DNA of 64,000 nt, taken from the NCBI GenBank assembly GCA_039810885.1, contig JBDHXV010000006.1, forward strand, positions 1-64,000, written 5' to 3'. The translations under genes and the position numbers were made by a program. This document shows, piece after piece, positions 35,293 through 43,651 of this stretch; position 1 is the first letter of the stretch, and each line of letters starts with the position of its first letter. Below the pieces are notes generated by a model. It had not been told where the DNA came from. It made no database searches and saw only the letters and a program-made list of their open reading frames with translations. Source of the stretch: BJGO01 sp039810885 (GTDB lineage: Bacteria > Bacteroidota > Bacteroidia > Chitinophagales > UBA10324).

Positions 35293-36632
35293 CGCTTAAA
35301 AATTTGATTTAACATTTTGTAGTTAAATGTGAAGAACCCAAACTGCCAGCGTATAATGCTCACAGCAGCAATATTAGGGATTAAAATGCCGAGTAAACTT
35401 AGAATAGCTGCGCCGTTAATGCCATATTGAGGTATGAAGTGCCAACCTAATAATGCACAGACAATATTATTAAATACAGAAATATATAGCACAATACGTT
35501 GCTTATTAATCATTAACAATAAATTATTCGCAGGCCCCATGGTAGAATTAAAAAACTGGCCCATACACATTAACCACATCGCCTCCTTTCCACTGCTGAA
35601 TTCCTTCCCGAACAGATGCAGTATAAAACCGGGAAAAAGAATTAATACAAGAAAAATAGGAAGGGAAGTCCAGAAGATAAGAGTTGTAGTTTTTTGAACG
35701 GTATGCCTTAACTCATCGAGCTTTTGCTGTTTAAATAACTCTGCGAAATGGGGAGCAGCAGCAACAATTGTAGAAAAAAGTGTAAATGAAATTATTGAAC
35801 TTACCTTCTGAGACGCTTTGAAGATGCCGACAGACTCTTCTGAAAAAAAACGCCCGAGAATAACAGCCTCCGTTGCATTGCGTAAGTAACTCATTAATCC
35901 GACTACAAAAAAAGTAAGCGATACACTAATCAATGAACTCCACGAAACAGACACCTTAACCATCTGTGCCTGAAAAAATTTTCGATACCAAATGAAAGCG
36001 AGCATTAAAGTAATTAAACATGCAATTGCATAAGCCACAGCCACAACTTCCGGATTCCGATAAATCCAAAATACACTAAGAATGAAAATGAGCGTAAACA
36101 GCAATAATGAAATTTGCTGTATAAAATTGAATTCGCGAAAATGCTTTTTCCCTTTTAAATAGGAGGCATAAATATTAATATGAACTAAAGGCAAAATACA
36201 AAAAGCTGCAATTTTAAAATAGAAAGTCAAATGAGGTTTATTAAAGTAATCTCTTGCTATTGTACTTGCAAAAACAAATAAAAGAATGCCCAGAAGCAAT
36301 GAGGTTACAGCCGTAAGTCTAACCGCCGCATGATATTTACTTCTTAAAGCACCCAACTCATTTTCAGAATGACTTCGAGCACTTTCACGCATCATCAATA
36401 CATCGAAGCCCAAGCGGGCAGATTGTGTAAAAAATTGCAACACGGCTTGAAATAAACTATAGGCACCATAGCCCGCTGCACCAAATAATCGGCTGATAGT
36501 TAGTACCAAACCATAATTAATGGCTTGTCCTGTGATTCTTAGAACCAAAGAAATCAAGCTACCTTTTAGTAGATTCTGATAAGCACTGGCATCACCTCTT
36601 AAGAATGAAATTGCCTTTTTGACAAACCCCAC
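35289..36632 (-). CDS. Polysaccharide flippase (Wzx/MATE-like)
   Basis: The 447-aa integral membrane protein has roughly twelve to fourteen helices. Its N-terminal segment GSLISLVLRITGQAINYGLV and LFGAAGYGAYSLFQAVLQF are the opening signature of the oligosaccharide flippase family. The expected role is moving undecaprenol-linked repeat units across the inner membrane. It is first in the seven-gene operon. The start is a GTG placed in the 3' arm of a GC-rich hairpin (36627-36652). No strict TAnnTTTG box is seen in the 280 bp upstream on this strand. Confidence 0.88.
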   Translation of the reverse strand: MGFVKKAISFLRGDASAYQNLLKGSLISLVLRITGQAINYGLVLTISRLFGAAGYGAYSLFQAVLQFFTQSARLGFDVLMMRESARSHSENELGALRSKYHAAVRLTAVTSLLLGILLFVFASTIARDYFNKPHLTFYFKIAAFCILPLVHINIYASYLKGKKHFREFNFIQQISLLLFTLIFILSVFWIYRNPEVVAVAYAIACLITLMLAFIWYRKFFQAQMVKVSVSWSSLISVSLTFFVVGLMSYLRNATEAVILGRFFSEESVGIFKASQKVSSIISFTLFSTIVAAAPHFAELFKQQKLDELRHTVQKTTTLIFWTSLPIFLVLILFPGFILHLFGKEFSSGKEAMWLMCMGQFFNSTMGPANNLLLMINKQRIVLYISVFNNIVCALLGWHFIPQYGINGAAILSLLGILIPNIAAVSIIRWQFGFFTFNYKMLNQIFKR

Positions 36633-36652
36633 GATACAATATTATTGTGGGG
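36627..36652 (-). promoter_or_regulatory. Hairpin enclosing the start codon of the flippase gene
   Basis: In minus-strand RNA, CCCCAC (36652-36647) can pair perfectly with GTGGGG (36632-36627) across a 14-nt loop. The GTG start codon forms the first three bases of the 3' arm. Pairing would hide the start. A competing 5-bp stem ACAAT/ATTGT lies partly inside it. Confidence 0.4.
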
Positions 36653-36794
36653 TAAAAATCAATAATCTTAGATTTTTTTACTAAAAGAAAAACACACGCA
36701 GAATTACATCATCCATCTTGTACAAAGCAACCTGCTCATTATTAGAAAAGAAATAACCCTTTTTTTTGCAAATTCTCATACAGGACAGTTCAAT

Positions 36795-36806
36795 ATCGCT
36801 TGCGAT
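36795..36806. promoter_or_regulatory. Short palindrome in the divergent flippase-thiolase intergenic region
   Basis: ATCGC-TT-GCGAT is a perfect 5+5 inverted repeat between the two divergent transcription units. It might be an operator; nothing else supports that. The remaining spacer (36653-36881) is A/T-rich with no gene visible. Confidence 0.2.
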
Positions 36807-36881
36807 GAAAGTTCCACCTTGTAAATCTAATTGATGCAATAATCAGCTCATAAAAGGCTAAAATCACTCTTAAAATTCAAG

Positions 36882-36889
36882 TAGGTTTG
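36882..36889 (+). promoter_or_regulatory. Candidate -7 box of the thiolase gene
   Basis: TAGGTTTG is an exact TAnnTTTG match ending 23 nt before the ATG at 36913. No TTTG at the -33 distance. Confidence 0.4.
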
Positions 36890-36912
36890 TGCTATCAAAA
36901 TAAATCTACTCG

Positions 36913-38088
36913 ATGAAAGAAGTTTATATTATGTCTATTTCGCGTACGCCGATAGGAGCATTGAGCGGTGCATTATCGTCACTGACAGCTCCACAATTAG
37001 GTAGTATTGCGGCAACGGAGGCCATAAAACGTGCCGGCATTGAGCCATCACAAGTTCAAGAGGTTGTTATGGGTAATGTACTTAGTGCGAATATCGGACA
37101 GGCTCCTGCGCAGCAAGTGGCTGTGTTTACCGGCATTCCGAATACGGTCCCCTGCACTACCGTAAATAAAGTATGTGCCTCCGGAATGAAGGCCATTATG
37201 TTGGGTGCACAAAGCATAATCATGGGTCACGCAGATATTGTATTGGCAGGAGGCATGGAAAGCATGAGCAATGTCCCTTATTATTTAGACCGTGCACGAA
37301 ACGGATATCGTTACGGTCACCAACAAGTTATCGATGGCATAATTAAGGATGGATTATGGGATCCTTATAAAAATTATGCAATGGGCAATGCCGGGGAGCT
37401 CTGTGCTAAAGAATATAACTTTAGCAGAAAAGATCAAGATGATTATGCCATAGAATCATATAATCGTGCTATTAAGGCACAGAAGGAGGGGTGGTTCAAT
37501 TTGGAAATTACACCGGTAGAAGTAATGCAGGGTAAAGAGAAAATTACAATCAGCATGGATGAAGAACCCGGTAAAGTTAAGTTTGACAAGATCCCAACCT
37601 TAAAACCTGCGTTTGATAAAGAAGGAACGATTACAGCAGCAAACGCTTCTAAAATTAATGACGGAGCCTCGGCCGTAATTCTAATGAGTGCTGAAAAAGC
37701 AAAAGCATTAGGTCTAAAGCCAATGTCACGCATACTTGGCTTTGCAGATGCTTCTCAGGCTCCGGAATGGTTTACAACCACTCCTTCTAAGGCTATCCCT
37801 CTGGCCTTGCAACGTGCAGGAAAGCAACTTAGCGATGTGGACTATTATGAAATCAACGAAGCATTTTCGGTTGTGAGCATGGTAAATAATAAACTAATGA
37901 ATATCCCCGACAACAAAGCCAATATCTTTGGTGGGGCTGTTTCTCTAGGGCATCCGATAGGTAACAGCGGAGCCCGCATCGTTTGTACACTAACGTCTGT
38001 GCTTAAACATAAAAATGCAAAAATCGGGGCTGCCGGTATATGCAACGGAGGTGGTGGCGCTTCAGCAATTGTTATTGAAAATTTGTGA
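36913..38088 (+). CDS. Acetyl-CoA C-acetyltransferase (thiolase)
   Basis: Thiolase II-type enzyme condensing two acetyl-CoA or cleaving acetoacetyl-CoA, 391 aa. The nucleophilic Cys lies in NKVCASGMKAIMLGAQSI, GGMESMSN is the usual loop, the His is in SLGHPIGNSGARI, and the second Cys is in GICNGGGGASAIVIE. ISRTPIGALSGALSSL at the start is typical of the biosynthetic/degradative acetoacetyl-CoA subgroup (AtoB-like). No other fatty-acid or ketone gene is next to it, so the pathway is open. The stop is followed after 13 bp by a secreted-protein gene. Confidence 0.94.
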   Translation: MKEVYIMSISRTPIGALSGALSSLTAPQLGSIAATEAIKRAGIEPSQVQEVVMGNVLSANIGQAPAQQVAVFTGIPNTVPCTTVNKVCASGMKAIMLGAQSIIMGHADIVLAGGMESMSNVPYYLDRARNGYRYGHQQVIDGIIKDGLWDPYKNYAMGNAGELCAKEYNFSRKDQDDYAIESYNRAIKAQKEGWFNLEITPVEVMQGKEKITISMDEEPGKVKFDKIPTLKPAFDKEGTITAANASKINDGASAVILMSAEKAKALGLKPMSRILGFADASQAPEWFTTTPSKAIPLALQRAGKQLSDVDYYEINEAFSVVSMVNNKLMNIPDNKANIFGGAVSLGHPIGNSGARIVCTLTSVLKHKNAKIGAAGICNGGGGASAIVIENL

Positions 38089-38101
38089 TAAACAAATTAT
38101 C

Positions 38102-39049
38102 ATGAAGGCGATGTGTCATCGTTATTTGTTTTCGATGTGCATTCGAACTCTGTTTCTATTGTTATTGCTCTGTGGTGTAAGAGTTAATACTTGCGCAAGT
38201 ATTACACCCGATAATTTAGAGCTACTGAAAAGTTATGAGGATACACTAAATGTGTTACAAGATTCGATTATTCTCGGATCGGAACATGTAGTACGACAGC
38301 AAGCTTGCTATGATTTTATCAAAGTATTAGTTCGGGCTCTCAAAGTTGAACACTCCTTTGAGTATCCGTTTAGTTCATTGAATCGAATCGCTATTATCAA
38401 ACCTAAGGATAACAAGTTCAGAATGTTTAACTGGAGTTTGAAATTATATAATGAATCATATCGCTATTATGGAGCTATTCAAATGAATACATCGAAAGGG
38501 GTAAAAGCATACCCTCTATTCGATTACAACTATAGAATAAAAAATAAAGACACCATTACTAATAATGAGAAATGGCCCGGAGCATTATATTACAATATGC
38601 TCGAACGGGGTGGATATTACTACTTGTTCGGTTGGGATGGCAATAATTTGCGCAGCAACATTAAATTGATTGATGTCTTGCACTTTACAAAAAAGGGAGA
38701 ACCCATCTTTGGCGCACCGAAGTTTGTCGTAGCCGAAGGGAAAAAAAAGAAAATTTATAATCGCTACATAATTGAATATAAAGAAGAAGCGGCCGTAACG
38801 TTGAATTATGATAAAGATTTGAAGATGATTATTTTCGATCATTTAGTTCCGACAAGCCCTACATCAAAGGATTTCAAATTCACTTATATTCCCGACGGCT
38901 CGTATGAAGGATTTAAGTATAAGAAGAAGCAATGGCACTATGTTTCACAGGTGTTTACTTCTACCATGAAACAACCCATATTTCCAAAGCCTGTAGATTT
39001 TAAGAAAGAACAGGAACAAATGAAAAACCCACCCAAGAAAACAAAATAA
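38102..39049 (+). CDS. Exported protein of unknown function
   Basis: I do not recognise the family. From the ATG at 38102 (315 aa) the protein begins with a long signal segment containing CIRTLFLLLLLCGVRVNTCAS; ATGs at residues 4 and 12 of this frame are also possible. The longer frame to 38015 lies inside the thiolase gene and is rejected. The mature protein is mixed alpha/beta, rich in Tyr, Lys and Asp. YYYLFGWDGNNLRSNIKLID and LVPTSPTSKDFKFTYIPDGSYEGFKYKK look like ordered beta segments. The C-terminus is a Lys/Pro-rich tail. The 178-bp gap to dnaB holds no gene. Confidence 0.75.
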   Translation: MKAMCHRYLFSMCIRTLFLLLLLCGVRVNTCASITPDNLELLKSYEDTLNVLQDSIILGSEHVVRQQACYDFIKVLVRALKVEHSFEYPFSSLNRIAIIKPKDNKFRMFNWSLKLYNESYRYYGAIQMNTSKGVKAYPLFDYNYRIKNKDTITNNEKWPGALYYNMLERGGYYYLFGWDGNNLRSNIKLIDVLHFTKKGEPIFGAPKFVVAEGKKKKIYNRYIIEYKEEAAVTLNYDKDLKMIIFDHLVPTSPTSKDFKFTYIPDGSYEGFKYKKKQWHYVSQVFTSTMKQPIFPKPVDFKKEQEQMKNPPKKTK

Positions 39050-39091
39050 AATACCAACTATTTTTACTCACATGTTATCCTCATGGCTTAA

Positions 39092-39104
39092 TCACATGTT
39101 GTGA
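39092..39104. promoter_or_regulatory. TCACA-TGT-TGTGA inverted repeat upstream of dnaB
   Basis: A perfect 5-bp inverted repeat with a 3-nt spacer; its first nine bases (TCACATGTT) also occur 24 bp earlier at 39068. It could be an operator or a weak terminator of the preceding gene. No T-run follows, so a terminator is less likely. Confidence 0.25.
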
Positions 39105-39230
39105 AAAGATTAGTGACTTGTTTATCAGTTATTTAGTTGAAACATCGCATCGAAGAGAAATAAAACTTTTTTTTCTTAAACACTTGCAGATACATTTAAC
39201 CGTTCAAATTAAATAGTAGAAAAAGAAGTG

Positions 39231-40772
39231 ATGAGTGAACAAAAGCCACTTGAAGAATTAAAGAAAAACCAGTTAAGAAATAGGCTGTCTTCGGCGCGCA
39301 GCGAAGCGGGGCTGTCGAATTATATGTTTGGAAAAGTGCCGCCACAGGCTCGGGAATTAGAAGAAGCCGTACTGGGTGCTATTCTGTTAGAACGCAATGC
39401 ACTTCATTCTGTAATTGATATTCTAAAACCGGAAAGTTTTTATGTTGATGCACATAAAACTATTTATAAAGCAGTCATAGACCTTTTTACAAATGATCAA
39501 CCGGTGGATTTACTTACGGTTACGGATAAGTTGCGTTTTTTGGGCGAATTGGAAAAAATTGGAGGAGCATTTACCGTAACGGAACTCACTAATAAAATTT
39601 CATCTTCGGCAAACATTGAATACTACGCACGTATTATTATGCAGAAGCATATTCAACGTGAGCTAATACAAATTTCCAGCAGCATTATTGAACAAGCTTA
39701 TGAAGACACTACCGATGTTTTGAAATTATTGGATGCAGCCGAGCAGGAAATATTTCAGGTAACCGATAAAAATCTACGAAATAACTATAGCAAGATTGAC
39801 ACCTTGATTGCATCTGCAATTAAAAAACTTGAGCAAATCAAAGAAACGGCAAGTGACTTAACCGGAGTTCCTACGGGTTATGTTGATCTTGACCGGATCA
39901 CCAGCGGATGGCAAGCTAGCGATTTAATAATTCTTGCTGCGCGCCCCAGTATGGGTAAAACGGCTTTTGCTTTATCTTTAGTACGTAACGCAGCCGTAGA
40001 TTACAATAAACCGGTTGCCGTTTTCTCATTAGAAATGTCCAGCTTACAACTGACTAATCGTTTACTTTCAACAGAAACGGGAATATCCGGTGATAAGCTA
40101 CGCAGAGGAAATCTAGCGCCCTACGAGTGGGAACAACTTACAGTAATGTCGAAAAAATTATCCAATGCGCCCATATTTATCGACGATACACCGCAAATAA
40201 ACATCTTTGAGTTGCGAGCTAAGTGTCGTCGTCTAAAAGCCAGCAGCGATATTCAGCTTATTGTGATTGACTATTTACAATTAATGAGTAGCCGAAACGA
40301 TAACCGCAACACAAATCGAGAACAAGAAATAAGCAACATATCTCGCTCATTGAAATCTTTAGCCAAGGAACTGGAGGTTCCGATTTTAGCACTATCCCAG
40401 CTTAGCCGTGATGTAGAAAAACGCGCAGGCGAAAAGAGGCCGGAGTTATCAGACCTGCGTGAATCCGGAGCTATTGAACAAGACGCTGATTTGGTAATGT
40501 TTATTTACCGCCCCGATTACTATCAGGGAAGCGGCGGGACCCAAGGAGCTCCGGTAAGAACGGGCGAAACAGAAATCTTAATTAAGAAACACCGCAACGG
40601 AAAAACCGGAACGGTAAAACTTCGCTTTGTATCAGATACTATGCGCTTTGAAAATGCTCCGGATGAAGTTGAAGGATATCCTGATAATTCGCCTTTCGGA
40701 TATATAGACAACCAAGAGCCTAACATCATCACCAGACCATCTAAAATGGATGATATGGACTCTCCGATTTAG
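39231..40772 (+). CDS. dnaB: Replicative DNA helicase DnaB
   Basis: DnaB is the hexameric 5'-3' helicase that drives the replication fork and binds primase. The 513-aa protein has the N-terminal helical domain (PPQARELEEAVLGAILLERN) and a linker. The RecA-like motor domain has Walker A in AARPSMGKTAFALSL, Walker B in LIVIDYLQLMSS, PILALSQLSRDVEKR and the conserved DLRESGAIEQDADLVMFI. There is no intein. The ATG at 39231 is chosen over the adjacent GTG at 39228. The C-terminal 40 residues are acidic and disordered, as is common. Confidence 0.97.
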   Translation: MSEQKPLEELKKNQLRNRLSSARSEAGLSNYMFGKVPPQARELEEAVLGAILLERNALHSVIDILKPESFYVDAHKTIYKAVIDLFTNDQPVDLLTVTDKLRFLGELEKIGGAFTVTELTNKISSSANIEYYARIIMQKHIQRELIQISSSIIEQAYEDTTDVLKLLDAAEQEIFQVTDKNLRNNYSKIDTLIASAIKKLEQIKETASDLTGVPTGYVDLDRITSGWQASDLIILAARPSMGKTAFALSLVRNAAVDYNKPVAVFSLEMSSLQLTNRLLSTETGISGDKLRRGNLAPYEWEQLTVMSKKLSNAPIFIDDTPQINIFELRAKCRRLKASSDIQLIVIDYLQLMSSRNDNRNTNREQEISNISRSLKSLAKELEVPILALSQLSRDVEKRAGEKRPELSDLRESGAIEQDADLVMFIYRPDYYQGSGGTQGAPVRTGETEILIKKHRNGKTGTVKLRFVSDTMRFENAPDEVEGYPDNSPFGYIDNQEPNIITRPSKMDDMDSPI

Positions 40773-40799
40773 AATAACTTTACCGCTAGCATAATATTT

Positions 40800-42149
40800 A
40801 TGAAATATTACCAATCTATTATTGACACTATTGGCAATACGCCACTCGTGAAACTAAACAAAGTAGTCAAGAATGTTCCAGCGTTGGTGTTGGCAAAAGT
40901 TGAATCGTTTAACCCCGGCAATTCAATTAAAGATCGCATAGGATTAAAGATGATTGAAGATGCAGAGAAAGCAGGGTTAATTAAACCTGGAGGCACCATT
41001 ATTGAAGGCACTAGCGGTAATACCGGAATGGGCTTGGCTCTAGTTGCTATTGCACGGGGATACCGATGTATTTTTACCACTACCGATAAGCAGTCCAAAG
41101 AAAAAATGGATATCCTGCGTGCCGTTGGAGCAGAAGTGATTGTTTGCCCGACAAATGTAGAAGCAAGTGACCCACGCTCCTATTATTCTGTAGCAAAAAG
41201 ATTGAGTCAGGAAATCCCAAATTCGTATTACCCGAATCAATACGACAACCTATCCAACCGCGTGGCGCATTATGAGAGTACAGGCCCCGAGATCTGGGAG
41301 CAAACAGAAGGAAAGATTACTCATCTCGTGGTGGGCACGGGAACAGGAGGTACAATAAGCGGCACTGCAAAATATCTAAAGGAAAAGAATCCGAATATCA
41401 AAGTATGGGCTATTGATACCTATGGCTCTGCACTTAAAAAATATCATGAAACAGGGAAAATAGATGAGCGTGAGATTTATCCTTACATTACAGAAGGTAT
41501 TGGTGAAGATATTATTCCGGCCAACATAGATTTTAACGTGATAGACCATTTTGAAAAAGTAACGGATAAAGACGGCGCTATAATGGCGCGTGAAATCACC
41601 AAGCGCGAAGGAATATTTGTGGGGTATTCAGCAGGCAGTGCCGTGGCTGGAATTCAGCAACTCAAGCACTTGCTTAACCCTAACGATGTTGTTGTTGTTA
41701 TCTTTCATGACCATGGCAGCCGTTACATCGCTAAATTATATAATGACGACTGGATGCGTGATCGCGGATTTCTTGAACTAAAATCCGTCAAAGACATTAT
41801 GCGATCAGGAAAACAAAATGTCTTTGCCGTGCAGCCTGCTCATAAAGTATCGGATGCAATTACTCTGATGCGAGAAAAAGATATCGACCAAGTTCCTGTG
41901 ATTCATAATGGGGAGGTTGTTGGCTCTATCACAGAGAGCTTACTTTTCAACATGCTGCTCGACAATCAGGATGTAAAAAATAAAACAGTTGGAGAGATTA
42001 TGGATAAGCCATTTCCTGTTGTATCGGTTGATACAACATTGGAGCGTCTTTCAGGTATTATTAATAAGGAAAATCCTGCTGTGCTTACAAGAGATGAGGC
42101 AGGTAACTATCATATTATTACGAAGTATGATATTATTTGTGCCTTTTAA
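40800..42149 (+). CDS. Cystathionine beta-synthase (PLP enzyme with CBS-domain pair)
   Basis: This enzyme condenses serine (or O-acetylserine) with homocysteine, the first step of transsulfuration. Cysteine-synthase activity is the main alternative. The PLP domain (about 1-320) has the Schiff-base Lys in NPGNSIKDRIGLKMIEDA, the substrate loop EGTSGNTGMGLALVA and the phosphate-binding VGTGTGGTISGTAKYL. The C-terminal part (about 335-449) holds two CBS motifs starting VKDIMRSGKQNVFAV and VGEIMDKPFPVVSV, which in relatives bind adenosyl ligands for regulation. At 449 aa it matches the bacterial CBS-domain type and lacks the heme-binding N-terminus of animal CBS. Its stop abuts the convergent ostA-like stop (TAATTA). 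Confidence 0.93.
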   Translation: MKYYQSIIDTIGNTPLVKLNKVVKNVPALVLAKVESFNPGNSIKDRIGLKMIEDAEKAGLIKPGGTIIEGTSGNTGMGLALVAIARGYRCIFTTTDKQSKEKMDILRAVGAEVIVCPTNVEASDPRSYYSVAKRLSQEIPNSYYPNQYDNLSNRVAHYESTGPEIWEQTEGKITHLVVGTGTGGTISGTAKYLKEKNPNIKVWAIDTYGSALKKYHETGKIDEREIYPYITEGIGEDIIPANIDFNVIDHFEKVTDKDGAIMAREITKREGIFVGYSAGSAVAGIQQLKHLLNPNDVVVVIFHDHGSRYIAKLYNDDWMRDRGFLELKSVKDIMRSGKQNVFAVQPAHKVSDAITLMREKDIDQVPVIHNGEVVGSITESLLFNMLLDNQDVKNKTVGEIMDKPFPVVSVDTTLERLSGIINKENPAVLTRDEAGNYHIITKYDIICAF

Positions 42150-43634
42150 TTAGTAAAAGTCGGTGCGCAACGGCTTATCTTTAATCAGCCACTTGAATAA
42201 CTTCAAACGGAGTTCGCTTTCGGGGGCATCTTTCGGTGGATATAAAGTAGCGGTAGGTTTTTCAAGAAATTTTATTCGTTGTACCTTATTTTCTTTGATG
42301 GAGATAATCATATTACTACATACAGCCTTATTAACACCAATCAATTTTTTGGCATCATCTTCCCCGAAGTAGATGCTCTCACCGTTCCCTTCTACAAAGA
42401 GTTTGTATAATTCGCCATCCTTAAAGAAGCCTGTCATCTTCTTTCCCTGAATTTGATTATATCTAGAGGAGTCCACGCTATTAATAATCAAAGCATTTTT
42501 TAACATCAAAAAGCTTTTTATTTTCTTTTGCGAAGTTGTCATAAAGATGGTGTCGGCAGAAAGTTGATTTTCATCTACCCATAAAACCGGGCTTTTATAA
42601 AATCTGAATGTGGAATCTACATCAGAGTAGGATATCGAATCACAACGTGCACTAAGATTATGCTTGTAGATTATAACGTGATGATATGCATGAAACCATC
42701 GTTGGTTCTTAATAGTTGTTTCTGCGCTGTATAAGGTATCTGCTTTCAAAAACATAGTGTCTTGACTCGATGCATCAATAAAAATTGGATTGTTCGTTGC
42801 CAATATTGAAGAGGACTTCTCATAATAGGCAGCAACATGGCTCACAATTGTGTTATGCTTTATGGTATCCGTCCAATGTACATTCTTGTAAGCGTAACCA
42901 ATGCCCGACTTTTTATAATAGATAATACTGTCTGCCGTTAAAATATTTTCATCATTGGTTAGTCTTGCATTTTGTGAGAACTGGGTTATCTCATTTTGGG
43001 TATTATAGAAACCACGTTCACAATAAATTTTACTACTGTCGCTTAAAATATTTGTTGGCCCGAGGAAATAGGCACACTTTTCTTGAATGTTATATCGTAA
43101 TGTATCGGCCTTAAGTAAGTATCGAGGATTGGTGAGCAACACATTTTTTTTAAAATAAACATCATGCGTTGTTGCATAGTAGTAGCCTATTTGACTGGTT
43201 AATACAGAAGTATCACTCTTCAACTCTCCACCCGTATTGTAATAGCCCGTTCGAGTATTTAAATCATAGTCGAGCTGTGAAGTTTGCAAGGTTATTTTTT
43301 TATCTGTTAATCGCACATTTCCCGTCAACTTCGCTTTGCGCTTGTTTCCGTCGTAAAACAATTTATCTGAGTAGATATCAATAGTATCCTGTTGGATATG
43401 AATTTTCCCTGTGGCATCAACGGTGTTGGCATCAGAGTCAAAGTCGGCACGGTCACAGTTGAGATAAACTCCATTCTGTTCCAACTTAACATTGCCTGTG
43501 AGAGTTCTTATTTTACGGTTACCGTAATCCATAAACTCCATCAAATCAGCATTGATTATTTGTATGCGGGATTGAGAGAATGCAGAAACTCCAATTAGGA
43601 TAAATAGGAATAGACTGGAATATTTCAATGACAT
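42150..43634 (-). CDS. OstA-like (LptA/LptD N-domain) exported protein
   Basis: The 494-aa protein has a signal peptide (YSSLFLFILIGVSAFSQS) followed by repeated beta-jelly-roll strands of the OstA/LptA type: IQIINADLMEFMDYGNRKIR, LTGNVKLEQNGVYLNCDRAD, then GKIHIQQDTIDIYSDKLFYD and further repeats to about residue 400. In Gram-negatives this fold bridges lipopolysaccharide across the periplasm, and large versions in Bacteroidota are thought to do a similar job. The ATG at 43634 is preferred over a TTG two codons upstream. It starts 17 bp after the mqnE stop, so it is the last gene of the ettA-mqnE-ostA operon. Confidence 0.85.
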   Translation of the reverse strand: MSLKYSSLFLFILIGVSAFSQSRIQIINADLMEFMDYGNRKIRTLTGNVKLEQNGVYLNCDRADFDSDANTVDATGKIHIQQDTIDIYSDKLFYDGNKRKAKLTGNVRLTDKKITLQTSQLDYDLNTRTGYYNTGGELKSDTSVLTSQIGYYYATTHDVYFKKNVLLTNPRYLLKADTLRYNIQEKCAYFLGPTNILSDSSKIYCERGFYNTQNEITQFSQNARLTNDENILTADSIIYYKKSGIGYAYKNVHWTDTIKHNTIVSHVAAYYEKSSSILATNNPIFIDASSQDTMFLKADTLYSAETTIKNQRWFHAYHHVIIYKHNLSARCDSISYSDVDSTFRFYKSPVLWVDENQLSADTIFMTTSQKKIKSFLMLKNALIINSVDSSRYNQIQGKKMTGFFKDGELYKLFVEGNGESIYFGEDDAKKLIGVNKAVCSNMIISIKENKVQRIKFLEKPTATLYPPKDAPESELRLKLFKWLIKDKPLRTDFY

Positions 43635-43651
43635 TGCCAAACGCTACGAAA

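Noticed and set aside
39068..39104. CRP-type operator upstream of dnaB
   Set aside because: The half-sites are inverted relative to the TGTGA-N6-TCACA consensus and have a 3-nt spacer; no regulator context supports it.
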